Positions 29,916 to 39,343 of a stretch of 64,000 bases of DNA are shown here, piece after piece. The notes under the pieces are model-generated. The model searched no databases. It saw nothing but the letters and a program-made list of their open reading frames with translations, and was not told the origin of the DNA. Numbering within the stretch: position 1 is the stretch's first letter; every line of letters begins with the position of its first letter. The stretch spans positions 372,001-436,000 of the forward strand of contig CALSSW010000001.1 in NCBI GenBank assembly GCA_943789105.1, given 5' to 3'. The translations under genes and the position numbers were made by a program. The stretch is from an uncultured Ulvibacter sp. Its GTDB lineage: Bacteria > Bacteroidota > Bacteroidia > Flavobacteriales > Flavobacteriaceae.

Positions 29916-30504
29916 AGATATAATGAAGGCTAGCCCATCACAAAAGGCAAAATTACCAAAAGGTCACAAGGCTCGGTTTGAAGCTCGGTTACACGCTAAT
30001 TTTAGTCAAGAAAAGACACAACAGGCTTCTAGTCCAAGGCAAATTTGGATTAAAATTGCTGCTGTTGCTATAGCCTTTATTGCCGTTAGTGTTTTTGGAT
30101 ATTATCAGTTATCCAATACTAGTTTGGGAGATAGTCTGGTTGAGAGTACCCCAGGGGTGGCTCCTCAAACCAATGAAAAACTAGTACACTTAGCTGATAT
30201 CTCTCCAGATTTAAAACGTATTGAGCAGTACTACACCACTGGAATCAAAGGTGTATTGGCATCTTTAACAATCACCACAGATAACAAAGATGTAATTGAT
30301 GGGTATATGCAACAATTACAAGTACTGGATTTAGAATATGAAAGCTTGAATTTAGAACTTACACAAGCAGGTCCAACAGAAGAGACCATTACAGCCTTGG
30401 TAGACAATCTCAAAATGAGGCTAGAATTATTAATGAAGCTCAAAACAAAATTAAAGGAACTAAAAAATAATCCCAATGAAAATATTAGTAGCATTGAAGT
30501 TTAG
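29899..30504 (+). CDS. Single-pass membrane protein, candidate anti-sigma factor
   Basis: Overlaps ECF gene by 17 nt; one TM (IWIKIAAVAIAFIAVSVFGYY). Confidence 0.6.
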   Translation: MAQNIRDIMKASPSQKAKLPKGHKARFEARLHANFSQEKTQQASSPRQIWIKIAAVAIAFIAVSVFGYYQLSNTSLGDSLVESTPGVAPQTNEKLVHLADISPDLKRIEQYYTTGIKGVLASLTITTDNKDVIDGYMQQLQVLDLEYESLNLELTQAGPTEETITALVDNLKMRLELLMKLKTKLKELKNNPNENISSIEV

Positions 30505-31588
30505 GCTATTTGGGGCGCTAGCTCTTGTGTTGGTTGTTTCAGGTTTTTCTCAAGAAAAATTTGTAGAGTCCTATAACGCAGGTGATGATATGGTTGTTAG
30601 GTTAAAGACCTCTTATACCAATGTTATTTTTGAAACCTGGAATAAGGACAAAGTGGAGGTAACTGCTTTAATTCAGGGAGATGACGTAACTAAAGAACAA
30701 AAACAAGCTCTTTTTGATACATGGGATTTTGAGGTATTAGGAAATTCAAAAAATGTACATATTACCTCTAGTGCTATCGGAAACTGGAACGGTAATAGTC
30801 TCTCTAGTATAGAGGCTCAAATAGGCAAAGAATTTGACAAGGGCATGCAAAGCTCACAAGAGCTTGGAAAAGTGATAGAGCGAAGCGTTAAAATAGCCAA
30901 TGGTATTTCTTACTCAAAGACCACCTTGATCGATAAAGATGGCGCTATTAAAACCATTGTAAAAACAAACAAAGCCAAAACAATACCCCTGGTTAAAAGA
31001 ACCATTATCATTAAAATGCCAAAAAACACAAAAACAGATATCAATGTTAGATATGGTGAAATTAAAATGGCAGATGCATTTAATGTAAAAGCAACCTTAA
31101 ATCACACCCCTTTTACCGCAGATCGTATCTATGGAGTTCAAACACTCATTAATGCCTCTTATGCCCCTGTGATTGTAAAACATTGGCAGTATGGCACCTT
31201 GTATGTTAAATTTGTAGACACCTGTGAAATACAAACCCTTGAGAGCATACAGCTTAACGCAAATTCTAGTGATGTGTTTGTTGGCAGTATTAGCAAAGAG
31301 GCATACGTTACAGGCTCTTTTGGAACCTTGATTGTAGGTAAAGTTGCAGATAATTTTACCCGCTTAGAGATTGTTTTGCGTAATACAGATGCCTCTGTTG
31401 CAATGCCAGATACTCCTTTTACATTTTTGTTTAATGGGAAAAAGTCTAGTTTAAAACACCCTAAATCCTTACAATTTAGCACCACAAAAGAGGCGCAAAG
31501 AGTCTTAGCCAAAGGTTTCTATAAAAATGCAAGTACAATCAGTAATTTTCTTGTGAATGCAGACTATAGTAATTTAATTTTACAATAA
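30476..31588 (+). CDS. Exported protein of unknown function (DUF4097/adhesin-like beta-rich)
   Basis: Overlaps previous CDS by 29 nt; signal-like FRLFGALALVLVVSGFSQE; repetitive beta-strand pattern. Confidence 0.6.
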   Translation: MKILVALKFRLFGALALVLVVSGFSQEKFVESYNAGDDMVVRLKTSYTNVIFETWNKDKVEVTALIQGDDVTKEQKQALFDTWDFEVLGNSKNVHITSSAIGNWNGNSLSSIEAQIGKEFDKGMQSSQELGKVIERSVKIANGISYSKTTLIDKDGAIKTIVKTNKAKTIPLVKRTIIIKMPKNTKTDINVRYGEIKMADAFNVKATLNHTPFTADRIYGVQTLINASYAPVIVKHWQYGTLYVKFVDTCEIQTLESIQLNANSSDVFVGSISKEAYVTGSFGTLIVGKVADNFTRLEIVLRNTDASVAMPDTPFTFLFNGKKSSLKHPKSLQFSTTKEAQRVLAKGFYKNASTISNFLVNADYSNLILQ

Positions 31589-31605
31589 GGTACCAACCTA
31601 ATTTT

Positions 31606-31641
31606 AAAAACCCCCAGGAGCAAATGCCTTTGGGGGTTTTA
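31606..31641. terminator. Bidirectional terminator hairpin
   Basis: AAAAACCCCCAGGAGCAAATGCCTTTGGGGGTTTT. Confidence 0.8.
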
Positions 31642-31657
31642 AATTTATAATTAGGTG

Positions 31658-34600
31658 TTATTTAGTCAATACCCATTCTCCCTTGGTTATCAGCGGAATT
31701 GCTTGTTTGTACTTTACTTGTTTGGTCTCTCCGCTCATTATATGCTTTATGGTTACTTTATCATTACGACCAATTTTTGGCATTTCGCGGGTGATGGTTT
31801 CTGTTACTTGTTGCTGATTTTGAGTTTGTCCAGCTGCCTTAGATCCCACAGATCGCTGGTCAAGGTTTTGTATTTCATCTTTCTGCTCTTTAAGTTTTTG
31901 TTTACTCTTTACCTCTCGAGCTTCTTGAATTTGTCTTTGATTTTCTTTAGGCAACTCTCCCTTAAACAAGAATGACAATACATCTTTGTTTACATTTTCT
32001 ACCATCTTTTTAAAGAGTTCAAAGGCTTCAAATTTGTAAATTAAAAGAGGATCTTTTTGCTCATGAACAGCAAGTTGTACAGATTGCTTTAATTCATCCA
32101 TTTTACGCAAGTGTGTTTTCCAAGTATCATCGATAATGGCAAGTGAGATGTTTTTTTCAAAATCTTTTACCAGTTCTGCACCTTTTGTTTGGTAGGCTGT
32201 TTCTAGATCTGTGGCAACATTTAGGGTTTTAACTCCATCTGTGAAAGGCACTAAAATGCGCTTGTATTGATCTTTGTGATTCTCATAAACATTTTGAATT
32301 ACCGGGAAGGCAATTTCTGCATTTTGCCTCATTTTTTCTTGATAGTGGCCGTAGGCAACTTTATATACTTTCCCTGCAATTTCTTGAGCTCCTAATTTTT
32401 CAAATTCGTTTCTATCTATAGGCGCACCAACAGAAAAATAACGTATTAATTGAAATTCAAAATTATTGAAATCTTGACTTTCTTTGTTGTCTTGAGAAAT
32501 GATCTCTGCAGTGTCATATATCATATTGGCAATATCAACTCTAAGTCTATCTCCAAACAATGCGTTGAATCTTCTTTTGTATATTACCTCACGCTGGGCG
32601 TTCATAATATCATCATATTCCAATAGTCTTTTACGAATCCCAAAGTTGTTTTCTTCTACTTTTTTCTGGGCACGTTCTATAGACTTAGAAATCATGGAGT
32701 GTTGTATTACTTCTCCTTCTTGAAGCCCCATTCTATCCATCATCTTAGCAATACGTTCACTACCAAAAAGACGCATTAGATTGTCTTCTAAAGAGACATA
32801 AAATTGAGAGCTACCAGGATCTCCTTGACGTCCAGAACGACCTCTTAGCTGCCTGTCTACACGTCTCGAGTCATGACGTTCTGTACCTACAATGGCAAGA
32901 CCACCAGAGGCCTTCACACCATCACTTAATTTAATGTCTGTTCCACGACCTGCCATGTTGGTTGCAATTGTAACCACACCAGGATCTCCTGCTTGGGCTA
33001 CAATATCTGCCTCACTTTTATGCATCTTTGCATTCAAGGTATTGTGTTGCACTTTTCTAATACTGAGCATACGGCTTAATAGCTCAGATATCTCTACAGA
33101 AGTTGTACCTATTAAAACAGGCCTCCCTTGTTTTGATAGCTCAGTAACCTCATCAATAACTGCATTGTATTTTTCTCTTTTGGTTTTATAAATTTTATCT
33201 TCACGGTCATCACGTGCAATGGGTCTATTGGTGGGAATTTCTACTACATCTAGTTTGTAGATTTCCCAAAGTTCTCCCGCTTCAGTGACCGCTGTACCTG
33301 TCATACCAGATAGCTTTTTGTACATACGGAAATAGTTTTGCAGGGTAACCGTTGCAAAGGTTTGAGTCATAGCCTCAATCTTTACATTTTCTTTGGCTTC
33401 AATGGCTTGGTGTAATCCGTCACTGTAGCGGCGTCCATCCATAATACGGCCGGTCTGCTCATCTACGATCATAACTTTGTTTTCCATGACCACATACTGG
33501 GTGTCTTTTTCAAACAATGAATACGCCTTTAGTAATTGACTCAGGGTATGTATACGCTCACTTTTTATACCAAAATCTCTAAACAATTCTTCTTTAAGAG
33601 CTGCTTCTTGATCACTTGGTAATTCTTGTGCTTCAATTTTTGCTATCTCTGTTCCAATCTCTGGCATGACAAAGAAATCTGGATTGTCTGGACCGGACAG
33701 GTATTCAACCCCTTTGTCTGAAAGTTCAATTTGGTTGTTTTTCTCTTCAATAACATAGTACAACTCCGCATCAACTAGAGGCATTTCACGGTTGTTATCT
33801 GCCATGTAGGTGTTTTCTGTTTTTTGCAGAATTTGTTTGACGCCCTCTTCAGATAAAAATTTAATTAAGGCCTTGTTTTTTGGAATACCTCTGTAAACGC
33901 GCAATAATTTAAATCCTCCTTCTTTAAGATCACCTTCTTTAATTAATTTCTTTGCCTCGGCCAAAACACCTGTTAGGTACTTTTGCTGAACGGCAACGAT
34001 GTCTGCAATTTTTGGTTTTAATTCGTTAAACTCATGACGATCTCCCTGAGCTACAGGCCCTGAAATAATTAAGGGTGTTCTTGCATCATCAATTAATACA
34101 CTATCTACCTCATCAACAATTGCGTAATGGTGTGGTCTTTGAACTAGGTCTTGTGGCTTGTGAGCCATATTATCACGCAGGTAATCAAAACCAAACTCAT
34201 TGTTTGTACCATAGGTAATATCACTGTCATAAGCCTTTCTTCTTGACTCACTATTTGGCTGATGATTATCAACACAGTCTATGGTCATTCCATGAAACTG
34301 AAATATAGGCGCCATCCAAGCGCTATCTCGTTTTGCTAGATAATCGTTTACAGTAACTACATGGACTCCGTTTTGAGCTAAGGCATTTAAGTACACCGGC
34401 AGGGTTGCTACTAGGGTTTTACCTTCTCCAGTTTGCATTTCTGCAACCTTTCCTTGATGTAGGGCAACACCTCCAATAAGTTGTACATCGTAGTGGACCA
34501 TGTCCCAGGTTATTTGTTTTCCTGCTGCATCCCAAGAGTTTTTCCAAATGGCATGATCACCATCTAGAGATACGTAGTCTTTTTCTCCAGATAGTTCACG

Positions 34601-35011
34601 GTCATAGGCTGTTGCCGTTACACGGAGGGTTTCGTTGTTTTTAAAACGTTTTGCCGTTTCTTTTATAACAGCAAATGCCTCTCCTAAAATTTTATTTAGA
34701 GATGCTCTCTCAATTTCATAACGATCGTCTTTTAAGGCGTCAATTTTGTTGTAGATATCTTCTTTTTTGTCAATATCTTCTTCTTTATCTGCAGCTACTA
34801 TTAGGGCATCAATTTCGTCTTGTATTTCTTTTTGATCTTCTTTGATAATGTTTCTAAAGACATCACTTTTTGCGCGCAACTCATCAATACTTAATTTCTC
34901 TAGTGCAGCTTCATGAGATTTTACCTGTTCTACATAGGGTTGAATGTCTCCAAGGTCTTTCTTGGATTTGTCTCCCACAAATACTTTTAATACGTTATCT
35001 AAAAATCCCAT
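31658..35011 (-). CDS. secA: Preprotein translocase subunit SecA
   Basis: QLIGGVALHQGKVAEMQTGEGKTLVATLPVYLNAL; DEVDSVLIDDARTPLIISG; NMAGRGTDIKL; GRSGRQGDPGSS. Confidence 0.97.
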   Translation of the reverse strand: MGFLDNVLKVFVGDKSKKDLGDIQPYVEQVKSHEAALEKLSIDELRAKSDVFRNIIKEDQKEIQDEIDALIVAADKEEDIDKKEDIYNKIDALKDDRYEIERASLNKILGEAFAVIKETAKRFKNNETLRVTATAYDRELSGEKDYVSLDGDHAIWKNSWDAAGKQITWDMVHYDVQLIGGVALHQGKVAEMQTGEGKTLVATLPVYLNALAQNGVHVVTVNDYLAKRDSAWMAPIFQFHGMTIDCVDNHQPNSESRRKAYDSDITYGTNNEFGFDYLRDNMAHKPQDLVQRPHHYAIVDEVDSVLIDDARTPLIISGPVAQGDRHEFNELKPKIADIVAVQQKYLTGVLAEAKKLIKEGDLKEGGFKLLRVYRGIPKNKALIKFLSEEGVKQILQKTENTYMADNNREMPLVDAELYYVIEEKNNQIELSDKGVEYLSGPDNPDFFVMPEIGTEIAKIEAQELPSDQEAALKEELFRDFGIKSERIHTLSQLLKAYSLFEKDTQYVVMENKVMIVDEQTGRIMDGRRYSDGLHQAIEAKENVKIEAMTQTFATVTLQNYFRMYKKLSGMTGTAVTEAGELWEIYKLDVVEIPTNRPIARDDREDKIYKTKREKYNAVIDEVTELSKQGRPVLIGTTSVEISELLSRMLSIRKVQHNTLNAKMHKSEADIVAQAGDPGVVTIATNMAGRGTDIKLSDGVKASGGLAIVGTERHDSRRVDRQLRGRSGRQGDPGSSQFYVSLEDNLMRLFGSERIAKMMDRMGLQEGEVIQHSMISKSIERAQKKVEENNFGIRKRLLEYDDIMNAQREVIYKRRFNALFGDRLRVDIANMIYDTAEIISQDNKESQDFNNFEFQLIRYFSVGAPIDRNEFEKLGAQEIAGKVYKVAYGHYQEKMRQNAEIAFPVIQNVYENHKDQYKRILVPFTDGVKTLNVATDLETAYQTKGAELVKDFEKNISLAIIDDTWKTHLRKMDELKQSVQLAVHEQKDPLLIYKFEAFELFKKMVENVNKDVLSFLFKGELPKENQRQIQEAREVKSKQKLKEQKDEIQNLDQRSVGSKAAGQTQNQQQVTETITREMPKIGRNDKVTIKHIMSGETKQVKYKQAIPLITKGEWVLTK

Positions 35012-35093
35012 GTGTCTTGTTATGTTGTATAGCGTTAAACGCTGTATTTTTTTATTGAATGGTAATAGTATGTTATAGTGTTAAATCTATAAC

Positions 35094-35124
35094 AAAAAAA
35101 GCCCCTATAGACAGAGACTTTTTT
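35094..35124 (-). terminator. Terminator-like hairpin downstream of DUF2795 gene
   Basis: Minus strand AAAAAGTCTC-TGTCTATA-GGGGCTTTTTTT, G-U containing stem. Confidence 0.5.
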
Positions 35125-35180
35125 TAGCGCATGATTTTTAGTGCGCCTATTTTATACCAACGTTTTGTAAAACGTTTATA

Positions 35181-35402
35181 TTAATATTCGTCCTCGTTCC
35201 ACAGATAGTCTTCATCTGTTGGGTAATCTGGCCAAATTTCTTCTATAGAATCATAAGAGTCTCCCTCATCTTCTATGGCTTGTAAATTTTCTACAACCTC
35301 TAGTGGTGCTCCCGTTCTAATGGCGTAGTCAATTAATTCGTCTTTAGTTGCCGGCCAAGGCGCATCACTTAAATAGGATGCCAATTCTAATGTCCAGTAC
35401 AT
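35181..35402 (-). CDS. DUF2795 domain-containing protein
   Basis: 73 aa; LASYLSDAPWPATKDELIDYAIRTGAPLEVVENLQAI. Confidence 0.82.
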   Translation of the reverse strand: MYWTLELASYLSDAPWPATKDELIDYAIRTGAPLEVVENLQAIEDEGDSYDSIEEIWPDYPTDEDYLWNEDEY

Positions 35403-35609
35403 TGATTAATGTTTTAATTTTGTGCAAAAATAATTTTTTAGTCGAAATAGTCAACTAAAAAACAACTTATTTAAGCTTTATTTATAAGAACGTTTACAAT
35501 TATCTGTTTATCAGGTAATTGATGGTACTATTTTATAGGAGAAACTAATTCATAAAACCAAGGTATAAAAAACAAATATAAAGTCCTTAAAAGCCTTATG
35601 TATGCCTGT

Positions 35610-36182
35610 TTATAATTTCTCTGGTATCCACTTAACTTCATCTGCTTTCAAATCATGGGACAACTTCCGTGCCACTACAAAAAGATAGTCAGATAGTCGG
35701 TTAAGGTATTTTAATACCAAAGGGTCAATACTTTGATGCTGGTTTAAAAGAGTTGCCAATCTCTCTGCTCTTCGACACACACAGCGCGCTATGTGACAAT
35801 ATGACACTGTGGTGTGACCTCCAGGAAGCACAAAGTGTGTCATTTCAGGTAGCGACTCATTCATTGCATCCATTTGTGTTTCTAGCCTTATAATGTCTTG
35901 CTCAGAAATTTTAGGAATGTTTAATCTTTCTTTTCCGTTTTTTAATGTTTCTTTTTCTGGCGGTGTTGCTAAAATAGCGCCCACAGTAAATAACTTGTTT
36001 TGAATAGTTATTAATTCCTCTTTGGTGTGAAGGTCTATATCTTGATCTCTTATAAGACCTATGTTTGAGTTTAGTTCATCTACGGTGCCGTAACTCTCTA
36101 TCCGGATATGGTGCTTGGCAACCCGCGTACCTCCAAAGAGAGCAGTGGTACCTGTATCACCAGTTTTTGTGTATATTTTCAT
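35610..36182 (-). CDS. Cob(I)yrinic acid a,c-diamide adenosyltransferase (PduO type)
   Basis: MKIYTKTGDTGTTALFGGTRV, ESYGTVDELNSNIG, HIARCVCRRAER, LNRLSDYLFVVAR. Confidence 0.94.
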   Translation of the reverse strand: MKIYTKTGDTGTTALFGGTRVAKHHIRIESYGTVDELNSNIGLIRDQDIDLHTKEELITIQNKLFTVGAILATPPEKETLKNGKERLNIPKISEQDIIRLETQMDAMNESLPEMTHFVLPGGHTTVSYCHIARCVCRRAERLATLLNQHQSIDPLVLKYLNRLSDYLFVVARKLSHDLKADEVKWIPEKL

Positions 36183-36358
36183 AGCTTACCGTTTTTCTTG
36201 ATCTGTCTTTTACGCTGGGCATAGCGTTGTTTAAATGTTATGCTTTTACGATTTTTTAAACTTGTTTGGTTTTTTTTATTCCAAAAATAGAGAACACCTA
36301 CTAAAACAAGACCGCCAAAAATGAGCATAAATGGGTTGCTAAGTGCTTGTGGTTCCAT
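36179..36358 (-). CDS. Small single-TM protein, basic tail
   Basis: MEPQALSNPFMLIFGGLVLVGVLYFWNKKNQTSLKNRKSITFKQRYAQRKRQIKKNGKL; 4-nt overlap with pduO; ORF-track start at 36529 overruns murB. Confidence 0.55.
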   Translation of the reverse strand: MEPQALSNPFMLIFGGLVLVGVLYFWNKKNQTSLKNRKSITFKQRYAQRKRQIKKNGKL

Positions 36359-36447
36359 AGCGTGAAAATACGAGGATTTTTTGTGAGAAACAATGAAAAT
36401 TAAAAATTCAACACATGCAGGTGTATTAACGTTTCTTAGGGCTAAAT

Positions 36448-37464
36448 TTAAAACACATTTACCTCTGGCTCTATGGTAATGCCAAAGTCTTTCGCCACTT
36501 TTTGCTGAATTTTTAGTGCCAGTTCCCAAATTTGTGCTCCAGTGGCATTTCCATAGTTCACTAAAACAAGGGCTTGGTTTTTATGAACACCAGCATCTCC
36601 ATATCGTTTTGCTTTAAAACCTGCTTGTTCAATAAGCCAGCCAGCGGGTATTTTAAATTCAGCATTAGCTAGGGCATAAAAAGGAGCCCCAGGAAATTGT
36701 GGTATGAAAAGCCTCAAAAGTTTTGCTGTCTACCACAGGATTTTTAAAAAAACTACCGCTGTTGCCTAGCTTTTTTGGATCTGGTAATTTAGATTGTCTT
36801 ATGGCTATTACGGCATCACTAACCTGCTTAATAGTAGGGCTTGTGATGTTATTCATTAGACAAATACTCATTAATAGCACCATACTGAGTTTGTATCTTG
36901 TGGTTATTTTTGGTGAGTTTAAATGTGACCCTAGTAATTACATATTTACCTTTGTGCGTGGTTTTAAAAATAGAATCTCGGTACCTAAAATTACACTGTT
37001 GCTGTGTGAAAGAGACTTGTTTTAGTGTGGCAATTTCAACAGCATCACATTTCAAAAACACATCTTTTAACTCCACCCCATAAGCGCCTATGTTTTGAAT
37101 AGGAGCAGTGCCTACGTTACCTGGTATGAGTGACATGTTTTCTAGACCCGCCATAGTTGTTCTCTAGGCAATAGAGCACAAAATCATGCCAGTTTTCTCC
37201 AGCCATACAAGAGAGCTCTATAAAATCCTGATTTTGATTTTCTATAGCAATCCCCTTAAGGTTAACGTGTATCACCAGCGCATCAATAGGGCCGGTGAGT
37301 AGCATGTTGCTTCCTCCGCCAAGCAAGAATTTTTTTAAATACTTAGGCAAGGCCAGGGCTTCTTGCAGCTCCTCGATGGTATCTACAGAAACAAAATATC
37401 GCGCCTCACTCTCAATACCAAAGGTGTTGTAAGACTTTAAAGATATGTTTTGTTGTATGTTCAT
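36448..37464 (-). pseudogene. murB: UDP-N-acetylenolpyruvoylglucosamine reductase, interrupted by three apparent +1 nt frameshifts
   Basis: Four collinear ORFs in three frames: MNIQQNISLKSYNTFGI...GENWHDFVLYCLENNYGG / LENMSLIPGNVGTAPIQNIGAYGVEL...YRDSIFK / [50 protein letters not shown] / [55 protein letters not shown]. Confidence 0.9.
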
Positions 37465-38654
37465 TACTCTTTATAGACTGCTAGTGCTTGTTTTAATATC
37501 TCTACGGCTTTAATTAGGCTTTCTTTGTTAAGTACATATGCAATACGTATTTGATTTTGGCCAACTCCTGGTGTGGAGTAAAATCCTGCAGCAGGAGCCA
37601 CCATAATAGTCTCTCCGTCAACATCAAATTCCTCTAGAAGCCACTGTGCAAATGCGTCACTATTTTTTATAGGTAACTGTACAATACAATAAAAAGCACC
37701 TTTAGGATATCCCACTTTAACTCCAGGTATTTCTTCTAGTTTTTCAATTAAAACATCTCTACGTTCTTTGTATTGGTGGGTGACCTGGTCAAAATAAGAT
37801 TTCGGTGTGTCTAGGGCAGCCTCACTTGCAATTTGCGCAAATGTGGGTGGGCTTAGCCTTGCCTGGGCAAATTTTAAGGCAGTATTTAGCACCATTTTAT
37901 TTTTACTCACCAAACAGCCAATACGAGCTCCACACATAGAGTAACGTTTAGAAACAGAATCTATTATTATTGCATACTGATCCATTCCTGGCTCTTCAAG
38001 GATAGAATAATGCTTAACATCATCATAGGTAAATTCTCTATATACCTCATCTGCCACTAAAAACAAATCGTGCTTTTTTACAATAGCTGCTAGGGTTTGT
38101 ATTTCTTGTTTAGAGTATAGGTACCCCGTTGGATTTCCTGGGTTGCAAATAAGTATTGCTTTGGTTTTTGGAGTAATTAGTTTTTCAAATTCTGAAATAT
38201 CAGGCAAGGCAAAGTTGTCTTCTATTTGTGAGATTACCGGTACTATTTTCACGCCAGATGCTATTGCAAAACCATTGTAATTTGCATAAAAAGGCTCTGG
38301 AATGATAATTTCATCTCCAGTGTCTGCGATACTGCCCATGGCAAATAAAAGCGCCTCGCTACCTCCAGTGGTTACAATAACTTCATTGTGATCCACAGGA
38401 ATATTTTTTCCCTGATAATACGCTGCAATTTTCATTCTGTAGGTCTCAGAGCCCTCAGATCTTGTATATGCAAGAACATCAAGTGAGTGAGAAGTTACTG
38501 CATCCATGGCTTGTTTAGGACTCTTAATATCTGGTTGTCCAATATTAAGATGATATACTTTTTTATTTGCTTTGTAGGCTTTTTCTGCGAAAGGAACCAG
38601 CTTTCTTATAGGTGATTCTGGCATTAATTGCCCTTTGGTTGAAATTATTGGCAT
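37464..38654 (-). CDS. Pyridoxal phosphate-dependent aminotransferase (class I/II)
   Basis: MPIISTKGQLMPESPIRKLVPFAEKAYKANKKVYHLNIGQPDIKSP; ICNPGNPTGYLYS; SVSKRYSMCGARIG; internal start preferred to ORF-track 38789. Confidence 0.9.
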   Translation of the reverse strand: MPIISTKGQLMPESPIRKLVPFAEKAYKANKKVYHLNIGQPDIKSPKQAMDAVTSHSLDVLAYTRSEGSETYRMKIAAYYQGKNIPVDHNEVIVTTGGSEALLFAMGSIADTGDEIIIPEPFYANYNGFAIASGVKIVPVISQIEDNFALPDISEFEKLITPKTKAILICNPGNPTGYLYSKQEIQTLAAIVKKHDLFLVADEVYREFTYDDVKHYSILEEPGMDQYAIIIDSVSKRYSMCGARIGCLVSKNKMVLNTALKFAQARLSPPTFAQIASEAALDTPKSYFDQVTHQYKERRDVLIEKLEEIPGVKVGYPKGAFYCIVQLPIKNSDAFAQWLLEEFDVDGETIMVAPAAGFYSTPGVGQNQIRIAYVLNKESLIKAVEILKQALAVYKE

Positions 38655-38755
38655 AACAGTATTATTTAAGTAACAAAGTTGCAAAAAATAGTTTAAAAAT
38701 ATGCCATGGTAGGCTTTCGGTTTGTCTATTTTTTTTACACCTAAAGTTAAAATAA

Positions 38756-38788
38756 AAAAAGGTCGATTCACAAAAGTAAATCGACCCA
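38756..38788 (-). terminator. Terminator downstream of DUF1573 gene
   Basis: Minus strand GGTCGATTTACTTTTGTGAATCGACCTTTTTTT. Confidence 0.7.
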
Positions 38789-38812
38789 ATTATATATTTA
38801 AAACAAGAGGTG

Positions 38813-39211
38813 TTACTCTTGTGTTTTTTCTAGGATGCTTTTAGAGGCGTTTAAAACTTCTCCTTTAATCTTAAGGGCTTTTATAGGCTCATCTGCATTA
38901 GAATACACCGTTACTGTTTTTCTTATAGGCCCCACTCTGTTTGTGTCGTACTTAACTTCAATACTGCCAGAGGCTCCAGGTGAAATAGGTCCTTCGGGTT
39001 TTTTTGGTACTGTACAGCCACAGCTAGATTTTACATTTGTTACCACTAATTCTGCGTCTCCGGTATTGGTAAATTCAAACACACGAACTCCGTCACTCCC
39101 TTTTACAATCTTACCATAATCTACCGTTTCGTTTTTGAAACTGATTTTGGCTTGCGCACTTGCGGTGTATCCAATCAGGCTAATTAAAGCTACTACTATT
39201 AACTTTTTCAT
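38813..39211 (-). CDS. DUF1573 domain-containing periplasmic protein
   Basis: Signal peptide; FEFTNTGDAELVVTNVKSSCGCTVPKKPEGPISPG. Confidence 0.9.
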   Translation of the reverse strand: MKKLIVVALISLIGYTASAQAKISFKNETVDYGKIVKGSDGVRVFEFTNTGDAELVVTNVKSSCGCTVPKKPEGPISPGASGSIEVKYDTNRVGPIRKTVTVYSNADEPIKALKIKGEVLNASKSILEKTQE

Positions 39212-39343
39212 ATCATATACTATTAAGGATTGCTAATTTAGGGAACTTTAGTATGCTGTGCAAGTTAAGTTATAGACATTAAACATTTCATAATACTAGA
39301 GATATCCCTACTTTTACAATCTTATTTCAAAAATGATACCAAA

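Noticed and set aside
36359-36529. N-terminal extension of the 116-aa ORF next to pduO
   Set aside because: Overlaps the murB C-terminus in another frame; a better start is the ATG at 36358.
38655-38789. 45-aa N-terminal extension of the aminotransferase
   Set aside because: Non-conserved sequence overlapping the DUF1573 terminator region; family N-terminus begins MPIISTKGQLMPESPIRK.
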